In this document: piece by piece, positions 45,437 through 55,064 of the stretch
How the letters are laid out: the number at the start of each line of letters is the position of its first letter
Position numbering within the stretch: the first letter of the stretch is position 1
NCBI RefSeq assembly: GCF_003602005.1
Contig: NZ_QZWD01000001.1
Location: 394,641 to 458,640 of the forward strand
From: Salinisphaera sp. Q1T1-3
GTDB taxonomy: Bacteria > Pseudomonadota > Gammaproteobacteria > Nevskiales > Salinisphaeraceae
Reading direction: 5' to 3'
DNA length: 64,000 nucleotides
The notes under the pieces: model-generated
Databases searched by the model: none
The model's input: only the letters and a program-made list of their open reading frames with translations
What the model was told of the DNA's origin: nothing
Position numbers and translations under genes: made by a program

Positions 45437-48118
45437 ATGAACGCGATCACCAGCCGCGCCGACGCGACGACTCCCGGCCTGGATGGCTGGGCCGATTTCC
45501 TCGATACGATCGATGCGCTCGATATCCGTGATCTGCATGCCGTACGCGACACGCTCGGCGAAGGGCAGCGACGCATCGCCGACGCGTTCACGGCCGAGGT
45601 CTCGATCGGGCGACTGGTCAAGGCACGCGGCCAGATCGTCGATCGCGTGCTTCAACACGCCTGGCGCGTGCTCACCGCCACCGAACATGCCTGCCTGGTC
45701 GCGGTAGGCGGATACGGTCGCAACGAGCTGCTGCCGCAGTCGGACATCGATCTGCTCGTACTCTACGAGAGCGGCCAGCTCGAGACGGTACGCCCCTCGA
45801 TCGAGAGCTTCCTGACTCATCTCTGGGATCTGGGCCTCGAGATCGGCCACGCCGTCCGTACGCCGGCCGAGTGCGCCGAAATCGCCGCCGACGACATCAC
45901 CATCATCACCAACCTGATGGAGTCTCGCGTACTGGCCGGCGACCCGGCGCTGTTCGCGCGCATGCGCGCGGCCACCTCGGCCGAACACGTCTGGCCCTCG
46001 GCGGATTTCTTCAACGCGAAGATCGCCGAACAGAACACACGCCATGCACGCTTCGACGAAACGGCCTACAAGCTCGAACCGAACGTGAAGGAGTCGCCCG
46101 GCGGCCTGCGGGATATCCAGACCATCGCCTGGGTGGCCAAGCGACAGTTCTCGGCCCAGACACTGGACGGGCTTGTCGACTACGGTTTCCTGAGCCAGCG
46201 CGAGTACAGCGATCTGCAGCGCGGCCAGGCGTTTCTCTGGCGCGTACGCTTCGCCCTGCATGTGCTGACCGGGCGCAACGAAAATCGACTGCTGTTCGAT
46301 CATCAGATCCAGATCGCCCACATGCTGGGCTACGACGATGCCGAGAACACGCTCGCAGTCGAGCGATTCATGCAGCGTTATTATCGAAATATCAAAGCCT
46401 TATCGGCATTAAATGATATTCTACTTCAACTCTTTTCGGAGGCCATTCTTCACGTAGACGATGAAGAGGACGAACGGCCGCGCCCGATCAACGAGCGATT
46501 CCAGGCACGTCACGGTTTCATCGAGGTCACGAGCGACCGGGTATTCGAGCAGACGCCGAGCGCCCTGCTCGAGATCTTCTACCTGATGGAGACTCGCCCC
46601 GGCCTGCACGGCATTCGGGCCCGCACGCTGCGCCTGATGCGTCGGGACCGGCGCCTGATTGACGAAAGTTTCCGCAATTCAATCCATTGCCGGCGCCTCT
46701 TCACCGAGATTCTACGTCAGCGCAGCGGCGTGATCCGCGCCCTGCGTCGCATGAATCGCTACGGCATCCTCGGACGGTATCTGCCCAACTTCGGCCAGAT
46801 CATCGGGCGGATGCAGTACGACCTGTTCCATACGTTGACGGTCGACGAGCACACATTGTTCGTGATCCGCAACATGCGCCGGCTGACGCTGTCCCGGTTC
46901 GACGACGAACTGCCTTTTGCCAGCGAGCTGATGCAGTCGCTCAACAAGCCGCAGATTCTCTATATCGCCGGCCTGATGCACGATATCGCCAAGGGACGCG
47001 GCGGCGATCACTCGGAACTCGGCGCGGCCGATGCGCGTGATTTCTGTGAAGCACACGGTCTGTCCTCCGAAGACACCGATCTCGTGTGCTGGCTGGTCCG
47101 ACGTCATCTGCTGATGTCGATGACCGCGCAGCGACGCGACATCAACGATGTCGAAGTCGTCAACGATTTCGCCCGCGAGGTCGGCAGTCGCGAGCGCCTG
47201 GATCGTCTGTTTCTGCTCACGGTCTGTGATATCCGCGCCACTAACCCGGACCTGTGGAACGCGTGGAAGGAAAGCCTGCTCACCGATCTTTATCTGAATA
47301 CGCGCCGCGCCCTGGAACGCGGCCTGGACGACCCGCTCAACCGCGATGAGCTGGTCGCCGAAACCCGGAGTTCCGCGGCCGCCATGCTCACGCGTGCCGG
47401 CATCAACACCCCCGCGTTCAAGCAGCTCTGGACTCGGTTCGAACCGGAATACTTCCTGCGCCACAGTCCCGACGAGATTGCCCGGCAGACCCGGGCGATC
47501 ATCGATCATGGCGACGATGGCCGCCCGCTGGTCACGTTGACCGATATCCCCGACCAGGGCACGACACTGTTCGTCTACACACGCGACCGCGATTATCTGT
47601 TCGGCGTGACGACCGGGGTACTCGCCCAGCTCGGCCTGTCGGTACTGGATGCGCGCATCAACACCACAAGCGACGACTACACCCTGGACACCTATGTCAT
47701 CGCCGACAGCACGGGCGAGCCGATCCACGAAGCCTTCCGGCGCGAGGAAGTCGAACAGGCGCTGGTGAGCGCTATTGCCGACCCGACCATCGAGAGCATC
47801 GACGTCACCCGCCGGCCGGCACGACGCAATCAGTATTTCAACGTGCCGACGCAGATCTATTTCTCGCAGGCGATCGAGCGCGACTGCACGATCATGGAGA
47901 TCATCACCGCCGATCGGCCTGGACTGCTGTCGATCATCGGCGATGTCTTCCATCGATGCGGCATTCTCATCGAGACCGCGAAGATCGCCACTATCGGCGA
48001 GCGCGCCGAGGATGTGTTCTTCGTCACGGACCGTCAGCAGATCGCGCTTCGGGATGAAGGCATCCTGCGCGAACTGCGGCGCACCATGACGCTCGAGCTC
48101 GATCGCGCGGACAACTGA
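45437..48118 (+). CDS. glnD: Bifunctional uridylyltransferase/uridylyl-removing enzyme GlnD
   Basis: An 893-residue nitrogen sensor that uridylylates PII protein when glutamine is low. Domains in order: nucleotidyltransferase (GGYGRNELLPQSDIDLLVLY, about 90), GlnD helical linker, HD hydrolase (AGLMHDIAKGRGGDHSELGA, about 510), and two ACT domains near 708 and 815. The length matches E. coli (890). A patch near 46370-46450 (YYRNIKALSALNDILLQLF) uses many AT-rich codons that are rare elsewhere in the gene. Confidence 0.96.
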   Translation: MNAITSRADATTPGLDGWADFLDTIDALDIRDLHAVRDTLGEGQRRIADAFTAEVSIGRLVKARGQIVDRVLQHAWRVLTATEHACLVAVGGYGRNELLPQSDIDLLVLYESGQLETVRPSIESFLTHLWDLGLEIGHAVRTPAECAEIAADDITIITNLMESRVLAGDPALFARMRAATSAEHVWPSADFFNAKIAEQNTRHARFDETAYKLEPNVKESPGGLRDIQTIAWVAKRQFSAQTLDGLVDYGFLSQREYSDLQRGQAFLWRVRFALHVLTGRNENRLLFDHQIQIAHMLGYDDAENTLAVERFMQRYYRNIKALSALNDILLQLFSEAILHVDDEEDERPRPINERFQARHGFIEVTSDRVFEQTPSALLEIFYLMETRPGLHGIRARTLRLMRRDRRLIDESFRNSIHCRRLFTEILRQRSGVIRALRRMNRYGILGRYLPNFGQIIGRMQYDLFHTLTVDEHTLFVIRNMRRLTLSRFDDELPFASELMQSLNKPQILYIAGLMHDIAKGRGGDHSELGAADARDFCEAHGLSSEDTDLVCWLVRRHLLMSMTAQRRDINDVEVVNDFAREVGSRERLDRLFLLTVCDIRATNPDLWNAWKESLLTDLYLNTRRALERGLDDPLNRDELVAETRSSAAAMLTRAGINTPAFKQLWTRFEPEYFLRHSPDEIARQTRAIIDHGDDGRPLVTLTDIPDQGTTLFVYTRDRDYLFGVTTGVLAQLGLSVLDARINTTSDDYTLDTYVIADSTGEPIHEAFRREEVEQALVSAIADPTIESIDVTRRPARRNQYFNVPTQIYFSQAIERDCTIMEIITADRPGLLSIIGDVFHRCGILIETAKIATIGERAEDVFFVTDRQQIALRDEGILRELRRTMTLELDRADN

Positions 48119-48239
48119 TCCCGCAGCGGTTTTTCATCGTCGGGGAGAGCCGCGTTAGACTTCCGCCCCGACCTTGCGCCGCGGTCTCATGTCCCGACCG
48201 CGGCGCGCTTCATCACGGCATTGCATACAGGAATCAACC

Positions 48240-49064
48240 ATGGCCGATATCCAGTCGATCATCGAGGACGCATTCGACAACCGCGAGACGCTGTCCCCGG
48301 GAAGTGCCGACCCGAGCATTGTCGAGGCCGTCGAGGCCGCCCTTGCCCAGCTCGACAGTGGCCAAGCCCGTGTTGCCGAGCCGACGGCCGACGGCTGGCA
48401 CGTCAATGAGTGGCTGAAGAAAGCCGTGCTCGTGTCCTTCCGCCTGCGTGACAACACGCCGATGGACGGCGCCTACACGCAGTATTTCGACAAGGTGCCC
48501 TCGAAGTTCGCCGACTACGACGATGCTGCCTTCAAGCGTCAGGGCGCACGCGTGGTGCCGCCGGCGACCGTGCGCCGCGGTGCCCACATCGCGCCGAACG
48601 TCGTGCTCATGCCGAGCTACGTGAACATCGGCGCCTATGTGGGCCGTGGCTCGATGATCGATACCTGGGCGACCGTCGGGTCCTGTGCCCAGGTGGGCGA
48701 AGGCGTGCATCTGTCCGGCGGCGCCGGCCTCGGCGGCGTTCTCGAGCCGCTCCAGGCCGCCCCCACCATTGTCGAGGACGGCTGCTTCATCGGGGCACGC
48801 TCGGAAATTGTCGAAGGCGTGCGCATCGGCCGCGGCTCGGTCATCTCCATGGGCGTGTTCATCGGCGCCTCGACCCCGATCTACGACCGCGAAGCCGATA
48901 CCATCATCCACGGCGAAGTGCCGGCCGGCTCGGTCGTGGTTGCCGGCAGCCTGCCGCGTGACAATGGACGCTATTCGATCAACGCGGCGATCATCGTCAA
49001 GAAAGTGGATGAAGGCACGCGGGCCAAGGTCAGCGTCAACGAGCTGCTGCGCAACGCCGAGTGA
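48240..49064 (+). CDS. dapD: 2,3,4,5-tetrahydropyridine-2,6-dicarboxylate N-succinyltransferase
   Basis: A 274-residue trimeric hexapeptide-repeat enzyme of the succinylase lysine/diaminopimelate pathway. Marks: [12 protein letters not shown]-type N-terminal motif ([15 protein letters not shown]), [28 protein letters not shown], and [23 protein letters not shown] 48240 follows CAGGAATCAACC. It leads dapD-yffB-dapE. Confidence 0.96.
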   Translation: MADIQSIIEDAFDNRETLSPGSADPSIVEAVEAALAQLDSGQARVAEPTADGWHVNEWLKKAVLVSFRLRDNTPMDGAYTQYFDKVPSKFADYDDAAFKRQGARVVPPATVRRGAHIAPNVVLMPSYVNIGAYVGRGSMIDTWATVGSCAQVGEGVHLSGGAGLGGVLEPLQAAPTIVEDGCFIGARSEIVEGVRIGRGSVISMGVFIGASTPIYDREADTIIHGEVPAGSVVVAGSLPRDNGRYSINAAIIVKKVDEGTRAKVSVNELLRNAE

Positions 49065-49070
49065 TCCGCC

Positions 49071-49424
49071 ATGACCGTTCGTCTTTACGGAATCCGCAAC
49101 TGTGATAGCTGCCGCAAGGCGCGTCAGTGGCTCACACGCACCGGGATCAAGCACGAATTCATCGATCTCCGGGACACCCCGGTCAATCGCGAACAGCTCG
49201 TCGCCTGGCGTGAAGCGCTCGGCGACGACGCGCTGATCAACAAACGGAGCCAGACCTGGCGCGCCTTCGATGAACAACAGCGTGAGGCGACGCGACAGGA
49301 CCCGATCCCGGTGCTGATCGCGCATCCCACGCTGATCAAGCGCCCGATCCTGGATGCGCCGCCGCACACACTCGCCGGGTTTTCGGCCGAGCGTTACGAA
49401 GCGGCGCTCGCCGGCGCGGATTGA
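49071..49424 (+). CDS. yffB: ArsC-family thiol protein (Spx/YffB type)
   Basis: A 117-residue thioredoxin-fold protein of the ArsC/Spx family. The CxxC motif is NCDSCRKARQWL; the family's NKRSQTWR and LIKRPILD segments are present. It lies between dapD and dapE, the place of yffB in gammaproteobacteria. It lacks the arginine triad typical of true arsenate reductases as far as I can see, so arsenate reduction is not expected. Function unproven. Confidence 0.85.
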   Translation: MTVRLYGIRNCDSCRKARQWLTRTGIKHEFIDLRDTPVNREQLVAWREALGDDALINKRSQTWRAFDEQQREATRQDPIPVLIAHPTLIKRPILDAPPHTLAGFSAERYEAALAGAD

Positions 49425-50566
49425 TGTCCATGCAGGCACCGCTCGAACTCGCGCGTGAGTTGATTCGTCGCCCGTCGGTGACGCCCGACGATGCCGGCTG
49501 CCAGGCCCTGATCGGCGAACGCCTGGCCCGTGCCGGCTTTCATGTCGAGCATTTGCGCTTCGGCTCGGTCGACAATCTCTGGGCCGTGGCCGGCGATCAC
49601 GGGCCGATCACCTGCTTCGCCGGGCATACCGATGTGGTGCCGCCGGGCCCCATCGAAGACTGGACGCACGATCCGTTCGCCGCCCACGTCGACGAGGCCG
49701 GCTGGCTCTACGGGCGCGGCGCCGCGGATATGAAATCCAGCGTCGCGGCCATGGTCTGTGCCACTGAACGCTTTCGTGCGGCCCAACCGAACCATGCCGG
49801 TCGGCTGGCATTTCTGCTGACCAGCGATGAGGAAGGTCCTGCCGTTGACGGGACACGCGCCGTGCTGGACTGGCTGGGCGCGCGGGGGCAACGTATCGAT
49901 CATTGTCTGATCGGAGAGCCGTCAAGCGATCTCGCGCTGGCCGATACGGCCAAGCATGGGCGTCGCGGCAGCCTGAACGCGCGCGTTCGCGTGCGTGGCA
50001 CGCAGGGCCATGTCGCCTACCCGCACAAGGCCGACAATGCCCTGCATCGTCTGCTCGGATTAATGGCTGATCTGGTTGCACATCGCTGGGACGACGGCGA
50101 CGCCTCATTCCCGCCGACCTCGTTTCAGGTCTCGAATCTGAATGCAGGCACCGGCGCGGAAAACGTGATTCCCGGTGTTGCGGATGCGGCCGTGAACTGG
50201 CGGTTTTCCACGCTGCAGAGCGCGGAATCGCTGCGGGCCGTCACCGAGGCGTACGGCGAGGCCCATGGCATCCCGCCCGAGGCCATCGACTGGCACCTCT
50301 CCGGCGCACCGTTCGTCACCACCGAAGGCCGGCTGATCCAGGCGACCCGCGCCGGCGTGCAGGCCTGTCTTGGCACGACGCCAGCGTTGTCGACCGGCGG
50401 CGGCACCTCGGATGGCCGATTCATTGCCCCCACCGGGGCTGAAGTCATCGAACTCGGCCCGTGCAATCAGACGATTCATCAGGCCGACGAGCGCATCCCC
50501 GCCCGCGACGTCGCGCGCTTGAGTGAAATCTACGAGGCGATTCTGGCGCGTCTTCTGATCGACTAG
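49424..50566 (+). CDS. dapE: Succinyl-diaminopimelate desuccinylase
   Basis: A 380-residue zinc-dependent M20 hydrolase that releases succinate from N-succinyl-LL-DAP. Marks: CFAGHTDVVPPG (His ligand), YGRGAADMKSSVAAM (Asp ligand), LTSDEEGPAVDGT (catalytic Glu), and C-terminal GGGTSDGRFIAP with IHQADERIPARDV (His). The start overlaps the yffB stop (TGATG). Its TAG stop (50564-50566) lies in the CTAG end of a family B repeat. Confidence 0.96.
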   Translation: MSMQAPLELARELIRRPSVTPDDAGCQALIGERLARAGFHVEHLRFGSVDNLWAVAGDHGPITCFAGHTDVVPPGPIEDWTHDPFAAHVDEAGWLYGRGAADMKSSVAAMVCATERFRAAQPNHAGRLAFLLTSDEEGPAVDGTRAVLDWLGARGQRIDHCLIGEPSSDLALADTAKHGRRGSLNARVRVRGTQGHVAYPHKADNALHRLLGLMADLVAHRWDDGDASFPPTSFQVSNLNAGTGAENVIPGVADAAVNWRFSTLQSAESLRAVTEAYGEAHGIPPEAIDWHLSGAPFVTTEGRLIQATRAGVQACLGTTPALSTGGGTSDGRFIAPTGAEVIELGPCNQTIHQADERIPARDVARLSEIYEAILARLLID

Positions 50567-50714
50567 GGCCTGTCAACACGTCCTGCGTGCGCCGTGCCGG
50601 CGCCCATTTTTTTGCAAGACGAGGCATCGGGCGCGTACGGCCGTCATTCTGGCGTCGCGAACGATAACGCCGAATTGCGAAAATGGGACCGCCGCCCCGT
50701 CGGGTTGCACCCAA
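50563..50714. mobile_element. Family B mobile repeat, copy B1 (truncated)
   Basis: A repeat beginning CTAGGGCCTGTCAACACG at the dapE stop. Its body (CATTTTTTTGCAAGACGAGG, TCATTCTGGCG, AACGCCGAATTGC, CCCGTCGGGTTG) is the reverse complement of B2 at 59697 and distantly resembles family A. The right end cannot be identified. The remaining gene-free stretch to 50957 (about 240 bp) shows nothing recognisable. Confidence 0.65.
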
Positions 50715-50957
50715 GAACCGGCCATGCGGCCCAGCCACGTGGCCTGGCAACATGAGCCACCGCTCCGCACCGGAACAGCGAACCGGCAAGCCCGACGTTC
50801 GTCGACGGCCCGGATTGAACCGTCGGCGTCCGGGGCATGTCGATTTGCCTGTCATCCGTTTTCTGGCGCGCTTACATGGCGATGGCCGCGGCCAGTCTTC
50901 CGCGTACACCGACAACGCGTCGATCAGCGTCGATCAAGGACGAGCCGATCGATAATG

Positions 50958-50986
50958 AAAAGCCGGCGTCATACAGACGCCGGCTC
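50958..50986 (-). terminator. Terminator of the aldolase gene
   Basis: Stem AGCCGGCGTC/GACGCCGGCT, 5-nt loop, followed on the leftward strand by TTTTC. It lies 27 bp after the aldolase stop. Confidence 0.82.
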
Positions 50987-51012
50987 GGACCATGCCTCGG
51001 GCGGCAGTCCGC

Positions 51013-52032
51013 TCAGGCCACGTTTTCCATCGTCGACTCGTAACGACCGGCGGCGGCCGCGCCGTTGTTGCGCGCCCGCTTGAGGTACGCCGCCTGCGCT
51101 GCCGGCACGTTTTCGGGCTCGCCGCGCCAGGCCGCGAGCGCCGGCGCCTGTAGCGCCCGACCGTAGGAAAACGACAGCTTCCACGGATGCGGGCCGCGCT
51201 TGTTCATGGCATCGAGATGCGCGGTGGCCAGCTCATCGCTCTGCCCCCCCGACAGGAACACGATGCCCGGCACCGATGCCGGCACATACCGCTTCAGACA
51301 ACGCAGCGTTGCCTCGGCCACGGCATCGACATCCGCCTGCCGCGCAGACTTCTTGCCGGCGATGATCATGTTGGGCTTGAGGAGCATGCCCTCCAGCATC
51401 ACCTGCTGCGTGTTCAGGGCATCGAAGACCGCCTTGAGCACGCGACCGGTCACGGCTTCACACACGGCGATGTCGTGGCCGCCGTCCATGAGCACTTCCG
51501 GCTCGACGATCGGCACGATATCGGCTTCCTGACAGAGGGCGGCATAACGCGCGAGCGCGTTCGCATTGACATCGATGCAGTAATCCGTCGGCTGGTCATC
51601 GGCGATATCGATCACCGCGCGCCACTTGGCAAAGCGGGCACCGGCCTTGGCGTAGTCGGCCAGCCGCTCGCGCAACCCGTCGAGCCCTTCGGTGATCTTC
51701 TCGTCGCCGGAGAGCGCCAGCGGCTTGGCGCCCTTGTCGACCTTGATGCCGGGCACGATGCCCTGGTCGGCCAGCAGTTTGGGAAAGGGCGTGCCGTCGT
51801 CGGCAGCCTGATACAGGGTTTCCTCGTACAGGATCACGCCGCTGATGTGCTGTGCCACACCTTCCGTGGTGAACAGCAGATTACGGTAGGCCTGTCGATT
51901 GCCTTCCGTTGACTCGACGTCGATGCTCGACAATCGCTTGGTGATCGTACCGGTCGACTCGTCCGCCGCGAGAATACCCTTCCCGTCGGCCATGATTTCT
52001 TGCGCGGTACGCGTCAGCGTTTCCGAATTCAT
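51013..52032 (-). CDS. Class I fructose-bisphosphate aldolase
   Basis: A 339-residue class I (Schiff-base) aldolase of the eukaryote-like type. It has ADGKGILAADESTGTITKRL at the N-terminus and the lysine-bearing segment MLEGMLLKPNMIIAGKK for the Schiff base; the C-terminus has VFLSGGQSDELATAHLDAM. The ATG at 52032 follows a strong GGAGGAGAG site. It interconverts fructose-1,6-bisphosphate with two triose phosphates. It is a single-gene unit with its own terminator and sits next to tRNA-Ser. Confidence 0.93.
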   Translation of the reverse strand: MNSETLTRTAQEIMADGKGILAADESTGTITKRLSSIDVESTEGNRQAYRNLLFTTEGVAQHISGVILYEETLYQAADDGTPFPKLLADQGIVPGIKVDKGAKPLALSGDEKITEGLDGLRERLADYAKAGARFAKWRAVIDIADDQPTDYCIDVNANALARYAALCQEADIVPIVEPEVLMDGGHDIAVCEAVTGRVLKAVFDALNTQQVMLEGMLLKPNMIIAGKKSARQADVDAVAEATLRCLKRYVPASVPGIVFLSGGQSDELATAHLDAMNKRGPHPWKLSFSYGRALQAPALAAWRGEPENVPAAQAAYLKRARNNGAAAAGRYESTMENVA

Positions 52033-52106
52033 CGGATTCTCTCCTCCAAAAATGCGTAGACCCGATCGATACGCGATCGGCATGAGCAAAATCTTCGTGT
52101 GGAGGA

Positions 52107-52196
52107 TGGCGGAGAGGGTGGGATTCGAACCCACGAGGGGCGTGAACCCCTGCCGGTTTTCAAGACCGGTGCAATCAACCGCTCTGCCACCTCTCC
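52107..52196 (-). tRNA. tRNA-Ser (anticodon UGA)
   Basis: The reverse strand reads GGAGAGGTGGCAGAGCGG at the 5' end, with anticodon loop CTTGAAA (anticodon TGA), a long variable arm (GCAGGGGTTCACGCCCCTCG), T-loop TTCGAATC and 3' CCTCTCC-G-CCA. CCA is encoded. The acceptor stem GGAGAGG/CCTCTCC pairs fully. The mature part without CCA is 52110-52196. Confidence 0.95.
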
Positions 52197-52331
52197 GTGA
52201 ACGCTAGTTTTGGCCGGCTGAATCGTCGATGAGCATCATCGACCGCCTTGTCGTTATCCCGCTATTTTCGTCGGCCGACGCCCTCGAATGCAAGCCGCAA
52301 AACGCGTAATCCATCGATTGTCCATCGGGCA

Positions 52332-52360
52332 TTGTGGAGACGCCCTGCTTTCTTTATACT
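52332..52360 (+). promoter_or_regulatory. tRNA-Thr promoter
   Basis: TTGTGG (52332-52337), 17-bp spacer, TATACT (52355-52360), then a GC-rich CCGCGCC discriminator, typical of stringently controlled stable-RNA promoters. The tRNA begins 18 bp later. Confidence 0.7.
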
Positions 52361-52378
52361 CCGCGCCTCGCAAGATTC

Positions 52379-52454
52379 GCCGGGATAGCTCAGTCGGTAG
52401 AGCAACTGATTCGTAATTAGTAGGTCGGAGGTTCGATTCCTCTTCCCGGCACCA
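52379..52454 (+). tRNA. tRNA-Thr (anticodon CGU)
   Basis: Acceptor stem GCCGGGA/TCCCGGC, D-loop AGCTCAGTCGGTAGAGC, anticodon stem-loop ACTGA-TTCGTAA-TTAGT with CGT, T-loop GGTTCGATTCC, and encoded CCA. All stems pair apart from one G-U in the anticodon arm. Confidence 0.95.
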
Positions 52455-52460
52455 TACGAA

Positions 52461-52493
52461 AGCCTGCATATCACGGATATGCAGGCTTTTTTT
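52461..52493 (+). terminator. tRNA-Thr terminator
   Basis: A 10-bp stem AGCCTGCATA/TATGCAGGCT with a short loop is followed by seven Ts. Confidence 0.92.
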
Positions 52494-52648
52494 CATGTCT
52501 GGCGCCAGCCGCCGCCCACGCACTACGCGTGCGGATCGACATCGCCTCGAACGCTCCCGGCCATCAGCCGATACCCGACACCGGCGATTCCGTGCCCCGA
52601 TCGTGCATAATGATCATGTCGTGGTGCGTACCCGACACGGAGGGGGTG

Positions 52649-53167
52649 GTGACAAAGGGGTTTACGCTGCTGGAAGTGCTGGTGACGATCGCGGTCGCAG
52701 CGATCCTGGTGGCGGTTGCCATGCCGTCCTACCATCGCATGGTCGAGCGCAACAGTCTGACCGCCGGCCTCAACGATCTGGTCGCCACACTCAACTACGC
52801 GCGCAGTCAGGCCGTATCTCGCGGCACCACCATCTGTGTGTGCAGCAGCGGTAGCCAGACCGCGTGTGGCAGCGGCCGGGCAGCCGGCGACTGGCGCTCG
52901 GGATGGATCGTCTACCGACAGGACAGCGACGGCAGTTGTCCAGCCACCCCGGTCGACGATCGGATCATTCGGGTGCATGCCGGGCTCGGTCCGGATTTTT
53001 TGCTCCGAGGTGACAATGGAACGCCGCTTTCCTTCAATTCCAGCGGCTTCGCCATGGTCGGGCGCACGATACAAGGCGGACGTTCGGATATCGGCATCAC
53101 GCGTGTCGTCTGTATCGCGGCAACCGGTCGCGTGCGGATCGCCGATGGCAAGAGTTGCAGCGAATGA
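52649..53167 (+). CDS. Type IV minor pilin, GspH/FimT family
   Basis: About 172 residues. It begins with a short prepilin leader then G-FTLLEVLVTIAVAAILVAVAMPSY, the type III signal and hydrophobic helix of pilins. The mid-part LVATLNYARSQAVSRGTTICVC is the GspH/FimT signature. I chose GTG 52649, which follows GGAGGGG; GTG 52646 and ATG 52616 are alternatives. First gene of the minor pilin cluster. It would be an initiating pilin of the type IV pilus tip. Confidence 0.83.
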   Translation: MTKGFTLLEVLVTIAVAAILVAVAMPSYHRMVERNSLTAGLNDLVATLNYARSQAVSRGTTICVCSSGSQTACGSGRAAGDWRSGWIVYRQDSDGSCPATPVDDRIIRVHAGLGPDFLLRGDNGTPLSFNSSGFAMVGRTIQGGRSDIGITRVVCIAATGRVRIADGKSCSE

Positions 53168-53694
53168 TTGCGCGCCGTCAAACAGGCATGCAGTCTGGCT
53201 TCACGCTGCTGGAGGCGATGATCGCCATCGTGGTGATTTCGATCGGTCTGCTCGGCCTGCTTGGCCTGCAGACGTATGCAATCACCGCTACACAAAGCTC
53301 GCAATACCGTACCCTCGCTTCAATCGCCATCCAGGATATTGCTGCGCGTATGCAGGCCAATCCCCGTGCTGCCGACCAGGGGTTCTACAGCGCGATCGAC
53401 TCACCGGGCGAGCCCTCTGACAAGTGCCGCAGCGAGACGCCTTGCTCGCCCGAAGCCATGGCGCGCCTCGATGTCTGGCAATGGTCCCAGGGGATCGCCG
53501 ATACGCTGCCCAATGGCCGCGGATTCGTCGACTGTGCTCGAACCGAGGCCGGCGGTTCGCGCTGCAGCGTTTATCGGGTCACGATCGGCTGGCGGCTGCG
53601 TGACCACGCCGACGATCAGACCGCCGGGCTGCGATGTGCCGATACCCGACACGATATTCACGGTGCCTGCCTCATTTCCGAGGTGGCACCATGA
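53164..53694 (+). CDS. pilV: Type IV minor pilin PilV
   Basis: A 176-residue minor pilin with leader ending in SG-FTLLEAMIAIVVISIGLLGLLGLQ, the PilV N-terminus. IAIQDIAARMQANPRA is the typical PilV continuation. Four to six Cys in the globular part suggest disulphides. Its ATG overlaps the upstream stop (ATGA). Confidence 0.88.
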   Translation: MIARRQTGMQSGFTLLEAMIAIVVISIGLLGLLGLQTYAITATQSSQYRTLASIAIQDIAARMQANPRAADQGFYSAIDSPGEPSDKCRSETPCSPEAMARLDVWQWSQGIADTLPNGRGFVDCARTEAGGSRCSVYRVTIGWRLRDHADDQTAGLRCADTRHDIHGACLISEVAP

Positions 53695-54452
53695 CGCGGC
53701 GCTCGACCATAAGCGGTTTCAGTCTCGTGGAACTGATGGTCGCCATGACGATCGGCTTGTTGCTCCTCGCCGGCGTGCTTCAGATCATGCTCAGCAATCG
53801 CCAGAGCTTCGATGCACAGGAGGCGACGTCGCGCGTGCAGGAGAATCTTCGGCTCGCCGAATTCGTACTCTCGCACTCGATCGCACACGCCGGCTTTCAT
53901 GTCCCACTCAATGTCCGTGCGGCGGATATCTTTCCCTCGATGCCGGGCAAGCCCGGCCTTGCAGCCGGTGCCGTGGTCGCGGATCAGCCCGATACTCATG
54001 GTTACGACGACACCTTGCGCATACGTTACAAAAGCGGCGGCGGTATACGGGACTGCCGTGGCAAAGATATTGGTCGCACGACCGACATCGAGACCGCTGA
54101 TTTCGAGTTTTATATCAACAATAACAACAGCCTGATCTGCCATGTCATCGGTGGCGACCGACAACCGATAGCCGAAAACGTGGATGCCTTCGAAGTGACC
54201 TACGGCCTCGATTCCGACAAGACGCCCGGGGTTGATCGCTTTGTCGCGTCGCTATCTGCCGGACAGGCGGTCCAGGTACGCAGCATCCGTATTCAGCTTT
54301 TGCTGTCCAGCGAATACGGCAAGACCCCGCTAGCCGCAAACATCGAACGTACTTTCACGTTCGCCGACGGCAGCATCACGACCTTTGATGATCGACGTAT
54401 TCATATGCTCCTGGACGAAACAATCGCGCTTCCGAATCTCATTCCGGATTGA
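53691..54452 (+). CDS. pilW: Type IV minor pilin PilW
   Basis: A 253-residue minor pilin with SG-FSLVELMVAMTIGLLLLAGVLQIMLSN, the PilW N-terminal helix, and a large globular domain. The DTLRIRYKSG and FEVTYGLDSDKT blocks are usual in PilW. It overlaps the pilV stop by 4 bases (ATGA). Confidence 0.88.
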   Translation: MTRRSTISGFSLVELMVAMTIGLLLLAGVLQIMLSNRQSFDAQEATSRVQENLRLAEFVLSHSIAHAGFHVPLNVRAADIFPSMPGKPGLAAGAVVADQPDTHGYDDTLRIRYKSGGGIRDCRGKDIGRTTDIETADFEFYINNNNSLICHVIGGDRQPIAENVDAFEVTYGLDSDKTPGVDRFVASLSAGQAVQVRSIRIQLLLSSEYGKTPLAANIERTFTFADGSITTFDDRRIHMLLDETIALPNLIPD

Positions 54453-54455
54453 TCG

Positions 54456-55052
54456 ATGGACACCGGGAAGACATTTCAAAGACAGCAGGGTCTGATTCTG
54501 GTGACCAGTCTGGTACTGCTTGTGGTGCTGACGCTGCTCGCGGTATCGGCCATCAACTCCTCGACGCTCGGCACCCGCATGGCGACCAACCAGCAGGAGA
54601 AGAATCGGGCACTGCAGGCAGCGGACGCTGCCCTCGCCCACGTCGAGAGCCTGATGTCGGACTCGGGTTTCACCCAATGCATGGCGCTTTTCATCGTGCC
54701 CAGCCAGCAGAATAGCTGCGCCGGCCCTGCGGGGCAGCTCGCCCGGGCCGTGAATCTCGCCAGCTTTCAGAACGACCCAAGCGCCGGCTGGCACAACGTG
54801 TTTGCACAGGACTATGCAGACACGGCTTTCTGGCAAGCACCGACCGTACGAACCTTCGAACTGCCAACGACGCAAGGCGGCGCGCCGATTCATGTGGTCT
54901 ACCGCGTCGATTATCTGGCCTTCGCCAGCCAGAGCGCGGCCGGCGACGGTCGTACCGATGCGAATTTCTATTTCCTGATTTCCGCCCGCGCGGACGGTGC
55001 ATCGCCTGCAGCGAGCGCGATGGCGCAAAGCGTCTATGAAATCGACCACTGA
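54456..55052 (+). CDS. pilX: Type IV pilus assembly protein PilX
   Basis: A 198-residue protein with a pilin-like helix QQGLILVTSLVLLVVLTLLAV, followed by TRMATNQQEKNRALQAADAAL, the typical PilX sequence. It lacks the classical G-F-x3-E site (G-L-I-L-V), as PilX homologues do. It lies between pilW and pilY1. Confidence 0.85.
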   Translation: MDTGKTFQRQQGLILVTSLVLLVVLTLLAVSAINSSTLGTRMATNQQEKNRALQAADAALAHVESLMSDSGFTQCMALFIVPSQQNSCAGPAGQLARAVNLASFQNDPSAGWHNVFAQDYADTAFWQAPTVRTFELPTTQGGAPIHVVYRVDYLAFASQSAAGDGRTDANFYFLISARADGASPAASAMAQSVYEIDH

Positions 55053-55064
55053 GGCAGGGATGTC

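Noticed and set aside
50683-50955. A 90-codon frame downstream of dapE
   Set aside because: Part of it lies in a mobile repeat; no known domain, no ribosome site.
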